64,000 nt of DNA from Acanthosepion esculentum (Eukaryota > Mollusca > Cephalopoda > Sepiida > Sepiidae). Below are positions 1-11,777 of this stretch, one piece after another. Positions within the stretch are counted from its first letter, which is position 1; each line of letters opens with the position of its first letter. The position numbers were made by a program, and so were the translations under genes. Under the pieces are notes generated by a model. It worked only from the letters and a program-made list of their open reading frames with translations, searched no databases and was not told the DNA's origin. The stretch lies in assembly GCA_964036315.1 (NCBI GenBank), contig CAXIWW010000817.1, positions 1,771,501 through 1,835,500 on the forward strand, in the 5' to 3' direction.

Positions 1-2009
1 TGGACTCTCTCCTGGGTGGGGCGTCGTCTGCGTGGGACTTTCTGGGACTGTCTCCTGGGTGGGGATTCGTCTGCCTGGGACTTTCTGAGACTGGGTGTCA
101 TCTGCGTGGTAGTTTCTGGGACTGTCTCCTGGGTGGGGGTCGTCTGCGTGGGACTTTCTGGGACTGGGCTACTCTGCGTGGGACTTTCTGGGACTGTCTC
201 CTGGGTGGGGGTCGTCTGCCTGGGACTATCTGGGACTGGGGGTTGTCTGCCTGGGACTTTCAGGGACTCTATTCTGGGTGGGGGATCGTCTGCGTGGGAC
301 TTTCTGGGACTGTCTCCTTGGTGGGGGGCGTCTGCGTGCGAAATTCTGGGACTGTGGGTCGTCTGCGTGGGACATTCAGGGACTGTCTCCTTGGTGGGGG
401 GTCGTCTGCGTGGGACTTTGTGTTACTGGTGGTCGTCTGCGTTGGACTTTCTGGGACTGGGGGTCGTCTGCGTGTTACTTTCTGGGACAGTCTCCTGGGT
501 GGGGGGTCGTCTGTATGGGACTTTCTTGGACTCGGGGTCGTCTGCGTGGGTCTTTCTTGGACTCTCTCCTTGGTGGGGGGTCGTCTGCGTGGGACTTTCT
601 GGGACTGTCTCCTGGGTGGGGAGTCGTCTGCGTGGGACTTTCTGGGACTGGGGTCGTCTGCGTGGGTCTTTCTGGGACTGTCTCCTGGGTGGGGGTTCGT
701 CTGCGTGGGATATCTAGGACTGTCTCCTGGTTGGGGGGTCGTCTGCATGGGACTTTCTGGGACTGTCTACTTGGTGGGGGGGGTCGTCTGCGTAGGACAT
801 TGTGGGACTGGTGGTCGTGTGCGTGGGACTTTCTGGGACTGGTGGTCGTCTGCGTGTTACTTTCTGGGACTGTCTCCTGGGTGGGGGGTCGTCTGTATGG
901 GACATTCTTGTACTCGGGGTCGTCTGCGTGGGTCTTACTTGGACTCTCTCCTTGGTGGGGGGTCGTCTGCGTGGGACTTTCTGGGACTGTCTCCTGGGTG
1001 GGGAGTCGTCTTCGTGGGACTTTCTGGGACTGGGGTCGTCTGCGTGGGTCTTTCTGGGTCTGTCTCCTGGGTGGGGTTTCGTCTGCGTGGGACTTTCTGG
1101 GACTGTCTCCTGGGTGGGTAGTCGTCTGCTTGGGACTTTCTGAGACAGGGGGTCGTCTGCGTGGGTCTTTCTGGTACAGACTCCTGGGTGGGGGTCCGTC
1201 TGCGTGGGACTTTCTGGGACTGTCTCCTTTGTGGAGGGTCCTCTGCGTGGGATTTTTTGGGACTGGGAGTCGTCTGCGTGGGACTTTTTGGGACAGGGGG
1301 TCTTCTGCGTGGGACTTTCTGGGACTGGGGTTCTTCTTCGTGGGACATTCTGGGACTGGGGGTTGTCTGCGTGGGAGTTCAGGGACTCTCTTCTGGGTGG
1401 GGTATCGTCTGCGTGGGACTTTCTGGGACTGTCTCCTTGGTGGGGGGCGTCTGCGTGGGACATTCTGGGACTGTGGGTCGTCTGCGTGGGACTTTCTGGG
1501 ACTGTCTCCTTGGTGGGGGCCGTCTGCGTGGGACTTTGTGGGACTGGTGGTCGTCTGCGTGGGACTTTCTTGGACTGGGGGTCGTCTGCGTGTTACTTTC
1601 TGGGACTGTCTCCTGGGTGGGGGGTCGTCTGTATGGGACTTTCTAGGACTCGGGGTCGTCTGCGTGGGTCTTTCTTGGACTCTCTCCTGGGTGGGGGGTC
1701 GTCTGCGTGGGACTTTCTGGGACTGTCTCCTGGGTGGGGGGTAGTCTGCGTGGGACTTTCTGGGACTGTCTCCTGGGTGGGTAGTCGTCTGCTTGGGACT
1801 TTCTGAGACAGGGGGTCGTCTGCGTGGGTCTTTCTGGTACAGACTCCTGGGTGGAGGTCCGTCTGCGTGGGACTTTTTGGGACTGTGACCTGAGAGGAGG
1901 GTCCTCTGCGTGGGATTTTTTGGGACTGGGTGTCGTCTGCGTTGGACTTTCTGGGACAGGGGGTCTTCTGCGTGGGACTTTCTGGGACTGGGGTTCGTCT
2001 TCGTGGGAC

Positions 2010-2770
2010 ATTCTGGGACTGGGGGTTGTCTGCGTGGGACTTTCAGGGACTCTCTTCTGGGTGGGGGATCGTCTGCGTGGGACATTCTGGGACTTTCTCC
2101 TTGGTGGGGGGCGTCTGCGTGCGACATTCTGGGACTGTGGGTCGTCTGCGTGGGACATTCTGGGACTGTCTCCTGGGTGGGGGGTCGTCTGCGAGGGACT
2201 TTCAGGGACTCGGTGTCGTCTGCGTGGGACTTTCTGGGACAGTCTCCTGGGTGGGGGGTCGTCTGTATGGGACTTTCTAGGACTCGGTGTCGTCTGCGTG
2301 GTTCTTTTTTGGACTCTCTCCTGGGTGGGGCGTCGTCTGCGTGGGACTTCCTGGGACTGTCTCCTGTGTGGGGATTCGTCTGCCTGGGACTTTCTGAGAC
2401 TGGGTGTCATCTGCGTGGTAGTTTCAGGGACTGTATCCTGGGTGGGGGTCGTCTGCGTGGGACTTTCTGGGACTGGGCTCGTCTGCGTGGGACTTTCTGG
2501 GACTTTCTCCTGGGTGGGGGGTCGTCTGCGTGGGACTTTCTGGGACTGTCTCCTGGGTGGGGAGTCGTCTGCGTGGGACTTTCTGGGACTGGGGTCGTCT
2601 GCGTGGGTCTTTCTGGGACTGTCTCCTGGGTGGGGGTTCGTCTGCGTGGGACTTTCTGGGACTGTCTCCTGCGTGGGAGGTCGTCTGCTTGGGACTTTCA
2701 GGGACTGGGTGTCGTCTGCGTGGGTCTTTCTGGGACAGTGTCCTGGGTGTGGTTCGTCTGCGTGGGACTT
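2010..2770 (+). repeat. Segmental duplicate A-i, copy 1 (partner 4537-5297)
   Basis: This stretch of satellite A carries the same succession of unit variants as 4537-5297, at a constant offset of 2527 bp. Shared markers include the ggttcttttttgg variant, the attcgtctgcctggg variant and the gtgtcatctgcgtggtag variant in the same order. Differences are scattered single bases. This is a paralogous block inside the array rather than simple unit repetition. Ends are approximate. Confidence 0.75.
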
Positions 2771-2859
2771 TCTGGGACTGGGGGTCGTCTGCGTGGGACT
2801 TTCTGGGACTGTCTCCTGGGTGGGGGGTAGTCTGCGTGGGACTTTCTGGGACTGTCTCC

Positions 2860-3450
2860 TGGGTGGGGAGTCGTCTGCGTGGGATATCTAGGACTGTCTC
2901 CTGGGTGGGGGGTCGTCTGCATGGGACTTTCTGTGACTGTGGGTCTTCTGCGTGGGACTTTCTGGGACTGTCTCCTGGGTGGGGGGTCGTCTGCGTGGGA
3001 TTTTGTGGGATTGGGTGTAGTCTGCGTGGGACTTTCTGGGACTGGGGGTCGTCTGCGTGGGCCATTCTGGGACTCTCTCCTGGGTGGGGGGTCATCTGCG
3101 TGGGACATTCTGGGACTGTTTCCTGGGTGGGGACTCGTCTGCGTGGGACTTTCTGGGACTGGCGGTCGTCTGCGTGGGACTTTCTGGGACAGTCTCCTGG
3201 GTGCGGTGTCGTCTGAGAGGGACTTTGTGGGACTGGGGGTCTTCTGCGTGGGACTTTCTGGGACTGGGGGTCGTCTGCGTGGGACTTTCTGGGACTGTCT
3301 CCTGGGTGAGGGTCGTCTGCCTGGGATATCTAGGACTGTCTCCTGGGTGGGGGGTCGTCTGCATGGGATTTTCTGGGACTGGGGGTCTTTTGCGTGGGAC
3401 TTTCTGGGTCTGTCTCCTGGGTGGGTGGTCGTCTGCGTGGGATATCTAGG
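2860..3450 (+). repeat. Segmental duplicate A-ii, copy 1 (partner 5819-6480)
   Basis: The variant order matches 5819-6480. It includes gggatatctagg, then cttctgcgtggg, a gattttgtgggattggg unit, a gtcgtctgagaggg-like unit and a second gggatatctagg. The offset is 2959 bp, becoming 3033 bp after about 74 bp of extra units near 6365-6440 in the partner. Confidence 0.72.
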
Positions 3451-4536
3451 ACTGTCGCCTGGGTGTGGGGTCGTCTGCATGGGACTTTCTGGGACTGTGG
3501 GTCTTCTGCGTGGGACTTTCTGGGACTGTCTCCTGGGTGGGGGTCGTCTGCGTGGGATATTTAGGACTGTCTCCTGGGTGGGGGGTCGTCTGCATGGGTC
3601 TTTCTGGGACAGTCTCCTGGGTGCGGTGTCGTCTGCGTGGGACTTTTTGGGACTGTGGGTCTTCTGCGTGGGACTTTCTGGGACTGGGGGTCGTCTGCGT
3701 GGGACTTCTGGGACTGTCTCCTGGTTGGGGGGTCGTCTTTTTGGGACTTTCTGTGACTGTCTCCTGGGTGGGGGTCGTCTGCGTGGGACTTTCTGGGACT
3801 GTCTCCTGGGTGAGGGCTCGTCTGCGTGGGACTTTCTGGGACTGTCTCCTGGGTTGGGGTCGTCTGCATGGGACTGTCTGGGACTGGGGGTCTTTTGCCT
3901 AGGACTTTCTGGGACTGTCTCCTGCGTGGGGTGTCGTCTGCGTGGGACTTTGTGGGATTGGGGGTCGTCTGCGTGGGACATTCTGGGACTGGGGGTCGTC
4001 TGCGTGGGTCTTTCTGGGACAGTCTCCTGGGTGCGGTGTCGTCTGCGTGGGACTTTTTGGGACTGGGGGTCTTCTGCGTGGGACTTTCTGGGACTGGGGG
4101 TCGTCTGCGTGGGACTTTCTGGGACTGTCTCCTGGTTGGGGGGTCGTCTTTTTGGGACTTTCTGTGACTGTCTTCTGGGTGGGGGTCGTCTGCGTGGGAC
4201 TTTCTGGGACTGTCTCCTGGGTGGGGATTCGTCTGCCTGGGACTTTCTGAGACTGGTTGTCATCTGCGTGGTAGTTTCTGGGACTGTCTCCTGGGTGGGG
4301 GTCGTCTGCGTTGGACTTTCTGGGACTGGGCTCCTCTGCGTGGGACTTTCTGGGACTTTCTCCTGGGTGGGGGTTCGTCTGCGTGGGACTTTCTGGGACT
4401 CTCTCCTGCGTGGGAGGTCGTCTGCTTGGGACTTTCAGGGACTCGGTGTCGTCTGCGTGGGACTTTCTGGTATTGGGCTCGTCTGCGTGGGACTTTCTGG
4501 GACTGTCTCCTCGGTGGGGAGTCGTCTGCGTGGGAC

Positions 4537-5297
4537 TATCTGGGACTGGGGGTTGTCTGCGTGGGACTTTCAGGGACTCTCTTCTGGTTGGGGGATCGTC
4601 TGCGTGGGACATTCTGGGACTGTCTCCTTGGTGGGGGGCGTCTGCGTGCGACATTCTGGGACTGTGGGTCGTCTGCGTGGGACATTCTGGGACTGTCTCC
4701 TGGGTGGGGGGTCGTCTGCGTGGGACTTTCAGGGACTCGGTGTCGTCTGCGTGGGACTTTCTGGGACAGTCTCCTGGGTGGGGGGTCGTCTGTATGGGAC
4801 TTTCTAGGACTCGGTGTCGTCTGCGTGGTTCTTTTTTGGCCTCTCTCCTGGGTGGGGCGTCGTCTGCGTGGGACTTCCTGGGACTGTCTCCTGTGTGGGG
4901 ATTCGTCTGCCTGGGACTTTCTGAGACTGGGTGTCATCTGCGTGGTAGTTTCATGGACTGTATCCTGGGTGGGGGTCGTCTGCGTGGGACTTTCTGGGAC
5001 TGGGCTCGTCTGCGTGGGACTTTCTGGGACTTTCTCCTGGGTGTGGGTCGTCTGCGTGGGACTTTCTGGGACTGTCTCCTGGGTGGGGAGTCGTCTGCGT
5101 GGGACTTTCTGGGACTGGGGTCGTCTGCGTGGGTCTTTCTGGGACTGTCTCCTGGGTGGGGGTTCGTCTGCGTGGGACTTTCTGGGACTGTCTCCTGCGT
5201 GGGAGGTCGTCTGCTTGGGACTTTCAGGGACTGGGTGTCGTCTCCGTGGGTCTTTCTGGGACAGTCTCCTGGGTGGGGTTCGTCTGCGTGGGACTTT
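4537..5297 (+). repeat. Segmental duplicate A-i, copy 2 (partner 2010-2770)
   Basis: Second copy of the variant string described at 2010-2770, offset 2527 bp. The collinear copy continues after an interruption: 5819-6480 matches 2860-3450 at offset 2959. About 430 bp of extra satellite A therefore lies between the two matching parts on this side. Ends are approximate. Confidence 0.72.
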
Positions 5298-5818
5298 CTG
5301 GGACTGGGGGGCGTCTGCGTGGGACTTACTGGGACAGGTGGTCGTCTCCGTGGGACTTTCTGGGACTGGGGGGCGTCTGCGTGGGACTTACTGGGACAGT
5401 GGGTCGTCTCCGTGGGACTTTCTGGGACTGTCTCATGGGTGGGGGGGTCGTCTGCGTGGGACTTTCTGGGACTGTCTCCTTGGTGGGGGGGTCGTCTGCG
5501 TAGGTCATTGTATTACTGGTGGTCGTGTGCGTGGCACTTTCTGGGACTGGTGGTCGTCTCCGTGTTACTTTCTGGGACTGTCTCCTCGGTGGGGGGTCGT
5601 CTGTATGGGACTTTCTTGGACTCGGGGTTGTCTGCGTGGGTCTTTCTTGGACTCTCTCCTGGGTGGGGGGTCGTCTGCGTGGGACTTTCTGGGACAGTCT
5701 CCTGTGTAGTGTTCGTCCGCGTGGGACTTTCTGGGACTGGGGGTCGTCTGCGTGGGACTTTCTGGGACTGTCTCCTGGGTGGGGGGTAGTCTGCGTGGGA
5801 CTTTCTGGGACTGTCTCC

Positions 5819-6480
5819 TGGGTGGGGAGTCGTCTGCGTGGGATATCTAGGACTGTCTCCTGGGTGGGGGGTCGTCTGCATGGGACTTTCTGTGACTGTG
5901 GGTCTTCTGCGTGGGACTTTCTGGGACTGTCTCCTGGGTGGGGGGTCGTCTGCGTGGGATTTTGTGGGATTGGGTGTAGTCTGCGTGGGACTTTCTGGGA
6001 CTGGGGGTCGTCTGCGTGGGTCATTCTGGGACTCTCTCCTGGGTGGGGGGTCGTCTGCGTGGGACATTCTGGGACTGTTTCCTGGGTGGGGACTCGTCTG
6101 CGTGGGACTTTCTGGGACTGGCGGTCGTCTGCGTGGGACTTTCTGGGACAGTCTCCTGGGTGCGGTGTCTTCTGAGAGGGACTTTGTGGGACTGGGGGTC
6201 TTCTGCGTGGGACTTTCTGGGATTGGGGGTCGTCTGCGTGGGACTTTCTGGGACTGTCTCCTGGGTGAGGGTCGTCTGCCTGGGATATCTAGGACTGTCT
6301 CCTGGGTGGGGGGTCGTCTGCATGGGATTTTCTGGGACTGGGGGTCTTTTGCGTGGGACTTTCTGCGGCTGTCTCCTGCGTGGGGGGTCGTCTGCGTGGG
6401 ACATTCTTGGACTGGGGCTCGTCTGCGTGGGGCTTTCTTGGTCTGTCTCCTGGGTGGGTGGTCGTCTGCGTGGGATATCT
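5819..6480 (+). repeat. Segmental duplicate A-ii, copy 2 (partner 2860-3450)
   Basis: Collinear with 2860-3450 as described there. This copy carries about two additional units, near 6365-6440, compared with the partner. That is consistent with gain or loss of whole minisatellite units after duplication. Confidence 0.7.
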
Positions 6481-7669
6481 AGGACTGTCGCCTGGGTGTG
6501 GGGTCGTCTGCATGGGACTTTCTGGGACTGTGGGTCTTCTGCGTGGGACTTTCTGGGACTGTCTCCTGGGTGGGGGTCGTCTGCGTGGGATATTTAGGAC
6601 TGTCTCCTGGGTGGGGGGTCGTCTGCATGGGTCTTTCTGGGACAGTCTCCTGGTTGGGGGGTCGTCTTTTTGGGACTTTCTGTGACTGTCTCCTGGGTGG
6701 GGGTCGTCTGCGTGGGACTTTCTGGGACTGTCTCCTGGGTGAGGGCTCGTCTGCGTGGGACTTTCTGGGACTGTCTCCTGGGTTGGGGTCGTCTGCTTGG
6801 GACTGTCTGGGACTGGGGGTCTTTTGCCTAGGACTTTCTGGGACTGTCTCCTGCGTGGGGTGTCGTCTGCGTGGGACTTTCTTGGACTGTCTCCTGGGTG
6901 GTGGTCGTCTGCGTGGGACTTTCTGGGACTGGGGGTCGTCTGCGTGGGACTTTCTGGGACTGTCTCCTGGGTGGGGGGTCGTCTGCGTGGGACTTTCTGT
7001 GACTGTCTCCTGGGTGGGTGTTCGTCTGCGTGGGATTTTCTGGGACTGGGGGTCGTCTGCGTGGGACTTCCTGGGACTGTCTCCTGGGTGGGGGGTCGTC
7101 TGCGTGGGACTTTCTGGGACTGGGGGTCGTCTGCGTGGGTCTTTCTTGGACTGGAGGTCTTCTCCGTGGGACTTTGTGGGAGTGTCTCCTGGGTGGGTGT
7201 CGTCTGTTTTGGACTTTCCGGGACTGTCTCCTGGGTGGGGGCTCGTCTGCGTGGGACTTTCTGGGACTGTCTCCTGGGTGGGGGTCGTCTGCGTGGGATA
7301 TCTAGGACTGTCTCCTTGGTGGGGGGTCGTCTGCATGGGATTTTCTGGGACTGGGGGTCTTTTGCGTGGGAATTTCTGGGACTGTCTCCTGCGTGGGGGG
7401 TCTTCTGCGTGGGACTTTCTTGGACTGGGGCTCATCTGCGTGGGACTTTCTGGGAATGTCTACTGGGTTGGGGGTCGTCTTCGTGGGATATCTAGGACTG
7501 TCTCCTGGGTGGTGTGTTGTCTGCGTGGGACTTTCTGGAACTGTCTCCTGGGTGGGGGGTCGTCTGCGTGGGACTTTCTGGGACTGTCTCCTGGGTGGGT
7601 GTCGTCTGCGTGGGATTTTCTGGGACTGTCTCCTGTCTGGGGTTCGTCAGCGTGGGACATTCTGGGACT

Positions 7670-8460
7670 GTCTCCTGGGTGGGGATCGTCTGCGTGGGAT
7701 ATCTAGGACAGTCTCCTGGGTGGAGGTTCGTCTTCATGGGACTTTCTGTGACTGGGGGTCTTTTGCGTGGGTCTTTCTGGGACTGTCTCCTGCGTGGGGG
7801 GTCGTCTGCGTCGGACTTTCAGGGACTGGGTGTCGTCTGCGTGGGACTTTCTGGGACTGTCTCCTGGTTGGTGGTCGTCTGCGTGGGACTTTCTGGGACT
7901 GAAGGTCGTCTGCGTGGGACTTTCTGCGACTGTCTCCTGGGTGGGGGGTCGTCTGCGTGGGACTTTCTGGGACTGTCTCCTGGGTGGGTGTTCGTCTGCG
8001 TGGGATTTTCTGGGATTGAGGGTCGTCTGCGTGGGACTTGCTGGCACACTCTCCTGTCTGGTGGTCGTCTGCGTGGGACTTTCTGGGATGTCTCCTGGGT
8101 GGGTGTCGTCTGCGTGGGATATCTAGGACTGTCTCCTGGGTGGGGTGTCGTCTGCATGGGACTTTCTGGGACTGGGGGTTGTCTGCATAGGTCTTTCTGG
8201 TACAGTCTCTTGCGTGCGGTGTCGTCTGCGTGGGATTTTGTGGGATTGGGGGTCGTCTGCGTAGGTCTTTATGGGACTGGGGGTCGACTGCGTGGGTCAT
8301 TCTGGGACTCTCTCCTGGGTGGGGGGTCGTCTGCGTGGGACATTCTGGGACTGTTTCCTGGGTGGGGGGTCGTCTGCGTGGGACTTTCTGGGACTGGGGG
8401 TCGTCTGCGTGGGTCTTTCTTGGACTGGAGGTCTTCTCCGTGGGACTTTCTGGGAGTGTC
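7670..8460 (+). repeat. Segmental duplicate A-iii, copy 1 (partner 8543-9333)
   Basis: This block recurs 873 bp downstream with very few differences. Shared rare variants include ggatatctaggacagtctcc followed by a ggaggttcgtcttcatggg unit, an actgaaggtcgtctg unit, a tgctggcacactctcctg unit and a gggtcgactgcgtgggtc unit. Because the copies almost abut (period 873 bp), this is effectively a tandem duplication of a string of about 23 units. Confidence 0.85.
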
Positions 8461-8542
8461 TCCTGGGTGGGTGTCGTCTGTTTTGGACTTTCCGGGACTG
8501 TCTCCTGGGTGGGGGCTCGTCTGCGTGGGACTTTCTGGGACT

Positions 8543-9333
8543 GTCTCCTGGGTGGGGATCGTCTGCGTGGGATATCTAGGACAGTCTCCTGGGTGGAGGT
8601 TCGTCTTCATGGGACTTTCTGGGACTGGGGGTCTTTTGCGTGGGTCTTTCTGGGACTGTCTCCTGCGTGGGGGGTCGTCTGCGTCGGACTTTCAGGGACT
8701 GGGTGTCGTCTGCGTGGGACTTTCTGGGACTGTCTCCTGGTTGGTGGTCGTCTGCGTGGGACTTTCTGGGACTGAAGGTCGTCTGCGTGGGACTTTCTGC
8801 GACTGTCTCCTGGGTGGGGGGTCGTCTGCGTGGGACTTTCTGGGACTGTCTCCTGGGTGGGTGTTCGTCTGCGTGGGATTTTCTGGGATTGAGGGTCGTC
8901 TGCGTGGGACTTGCTGGCACACTCTCCTGTCTGGGGGTCGTCTGCGTGGGACTTTCTGGGATGTCTCCTGGGTGGGTGTCGTCTGCGTGGGATATCTAGG
9001 ACTGTCTCCTGGTTGGGGTGTCCTCTGCATGGGACTTTCTGGGACTGGGGGTTGTCTGCATAGGTCTTTCTGGTACAGTCTCTTGCGTGCGGTGTCGTCT
9101 GCGTGGGATTTTGTGGGATTGGGGGTCGTCTGCGTAGGTCTTTATGGGACTGGGGGTCGACTGCGTGGGTCATTCTGGGACTCTCTCCTGGGTGGGGGGT
9201 CGTCTGCGTGGGACATTCTGGGACTGTTTCCTGGGTGGGGGGTCGTCTGCGTGGGACTTTCTGGGACTGGGGGTCGTCTGCGTGGGTCTTTCTTGGACTG
9301 GAGGTCTTCTCCGTGGGACTTTCTGGGAGTGTC
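8543..9333 (+). repeat. Segmental duplicate A-iii, copy 2 (partner 7670-8460)
   Basis: Second copy at an offset of 873 bp. After about 9333 the copies diverge: copy 1 proceeds to a gtcgtctgttttggac variant, whereas copy 2 proceeds to ggatatctagg. A third, shorter relative of the distal part, with the gggtcgactgcgtgggtc marker, is at about 11504-11700. Confidence 0.85.
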
Positions 9334-9342
9334 TCCTGGGTG

Positions 9343-11438
9343 GGGCTCGTCTGCGTGGGATATCTAGGACTGTCTCCTTGGTGGGGGGTCGTCTGCATGG
9401 GATTTTCTGGGACTGGGGGTCTTTTGCGTGGGAATTTCTGGGACTGTCTCCTGCGTGGGGGGTCGTCTGCGTGGGACTTTCTTGGACTGGGGCTCGTCTG
9501 CGTGGGACTTTCTGGGAATGTCTACTGGGTGGGGGGTCGTCTTCGTGGGATATCTAGGACTGTCTCCTGGGTGGTGTGTCGTCTGCATGGGACTTTCTGG
9601 AACTGTGGGTCTTCTGCGTGGGACTTTCTGGGACTGGCTCCTGGGTGGGGGGTCGTCTGCGTGGGACTTTCTGGAACTGTCTCCTGGGTGGGGGGTCGTT
9701 TGCGTGGGACTTTCTGGGACTGTCTCCTGGGTGGGGGTCGTCTGCGTGGGATTTTCTGGGACTGTCTCCTGTCTGGGGGTCGTCAGCGTGGGACTTTCTG
9801 GGACTGTGGGTCGTCTGCGTGGGACATTCTGGCACTATCTCCTGGGTGGGGGGTCGTCTGCGTGGGACTTTGTGGGACTGGAGGTCGTCTGCGTGGCACT
9901 TTCTGGGACTGGGGGTCGTCTGCGTGGGTCTTTCTGGGACAGTCTCCTGGATGGGGGCTCGTCTGCGTGGGAATTTCTGAGTCTGCCTCCTGGGTGGGTG
10001 TTCGTGTGAGTGGGACTTTCTGTGACTGGGGGTTGTCTGCGTGGGATATATGGGTCTGTCTCCTGGGTGGGGGGTCGTCTGCATGGGACTTTCTGGGACT
10101 GGGGGTCGTCTGCGTGGGATATCTGGGTCTGTCTCCTGGGTGGGGTGTCGTCTGCGTCGGACTTTGTGGGACTGGTGGTCGTCTGCGTGGGACTTTCTGG
10201 GACTGGGGGTCGTCTGCGTGTTACTTCCTGGGACAGTCTCCTTGGTGGGGGGTCGTCTGTATGGGACTTTCTAGGACTCGGTGTCGTCTGTGTGGATCTT
10301 TTTTGGACTCTCTCCTGGGTGGGGCGTCGTCTGCGTGGGACTTTCTGGGACTGTCTCCTGGGTGGGGATTCGTCTGCCTGGGACTTTCTGAGACTGGGTG
10401 TCATCTGCGTGGTAGTTTCTGGGACTGTCTCCTGGGTGGGGGTCGTCTGCCTGGGACTTTCTGGGACTGGGCTCGTCTGCGTGGGACTTTCTGGGGCTTT
10501 CTCCTGGTTGGGGGGTCGTCCGCGTCGGTCTTTCTGGGACTGTCTCCTGGGTGGGGGTTCCTCTGCGTGGGACTTTCTGGGACTGTCTCCTGCGTGGGAG
10601 GTCGTCTGCTTGGGACTTTCAGGGACTGGGTGTCGTCTGCGTGGGAGTTTCTGGGACAGTCTCCTGGGTGGGGTTCGTCTGCGTGGGACTTTCTGGGACT
10701 GGGGGGCGTCTGCGTGGGACTTTCTGGGACAGTGGGTCGTCTCCGTGGGACTTTCTGGGACTGTCTCATGGGTGGGGTGGTCGTCTGCGTGGGACTTTAT
10801 GGGACTGTCTCCTTGGTGGGGGGTCGTCTGCGTAGGACATTGTGGGACTGGTGGTCGTGTGCGTCGGACTTTCTTGGACTCGGGGTCGTCTGCGTGGGTC
10901 TTTCTTGGACTCTCTCCTGGGTGGGGGGTCGTCTGCGTGGGACTTTCTGGGACTGTCTCCTGCGTGGGAGGTCGTCTGTTTGGGACTTTCAGGGACTGGG
11001 TGTCGTCTGCGTGGGACTTTCTGGGACAGTCTCCTTGGTGGGGTTCGTCCGCGTGGGACTTTCTGGGACTGGGGGTCGTCTGCGTGGGACTTTCTGGGAC
11101 TGTCTCCTGGGTGGGGGGTAGTCTGCGTCGGACTTTCTGGGACTGTCTCCTGGGTGGGTAGTCGTCTGCTTGGGACTTTCTGAGACAGGGGGTCGTCTGC
11201 GTGGGACATTCTGGGAGAGGGGGTCTTCTGCGTGGGACATTCTGGGACTGGGGTTCGTCTTCGTGGGACTTTCTGGGACTGGGGGTTGTCTGCGTGGGAC
11301 TTTCAGTGACTCTCTTCTGGGTGGGGGATCGTCTGCATGGGACTTTCTGGGACTGTCTCCTTGGTGGGGGTCGTCTGCGTGGGACATTCTGGGACTGTGG
11401 GTCGTCTGCGTGGGACATTCTGGCACTATCTCCTGGGT
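9343..11438 (+). repeat. Segmental duplicate A-iv, copy 1 (2.1 kb; partner 11778-13883)
   Basis: About 2.1 kb of satellite A is reproduced almost perfectly at 11778-13883. The offset is 2435 bp up to about 10460 and 2445 bp after that, because copy 2 carries one extra 10-bp ggactttctg element near 12900. A few substitutions separate the copies; for example, this copy has tcgtccgcgtcgg near 10517 where copy 2 has tcgtctgcgtcgg. The near-identity implies a recent duplication or gene conversion, or an assembly duplication. Confidence 0.88.
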
Positions 11439-11777
11439 GCGGTGTCGTCTGCGTGGGATTTTGTGGGATTGGGGGTCGTCTGCGTAGGTCTTTATGGGAC
11501 TGGGGGTCGACTGCGTGGGTCATTCTGGGACTCTCTCCTGGGTGGGGGGTCGTCTGCGTGGGACATTCTGGGACTGTTTCCTGGGTGGGGGGTCGTCTGC
11601 GTGGGACTTTCTGGGACTGGGGGTCGTCTGCGTGGGTCTTTCTTGGACTGGAGGTCTTCTCCGTGGGACTTTCTGGGAGTGTCTCCTGGGTGGGTGTCGT
11701 CTGTTTTGGACTTTCCGGGACTGTCTCCTGGGTGGGGGCTCGTCTGCGTGGGACTTTCTGGGACTGTCTCCTGGGTG

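Noticed and set aside
475..2127. 550-codon minus-strand frame, proline/arginine/serine-rich
   Set aside because: Antisense of the same minisatellite. Its composition follows from the C-rich strand, and it overlaps several + frames that are open too.
9105..11121. 672-codon open frame on the + strand (and similar frames across 1-20545)
   Set aside because: It is pure satellite A read-through. Overlapping frames on both strands are equally open, starts are GTG, unit lengths of 43 and 31 bp shift frame, and the product is low-complexity with no domain.
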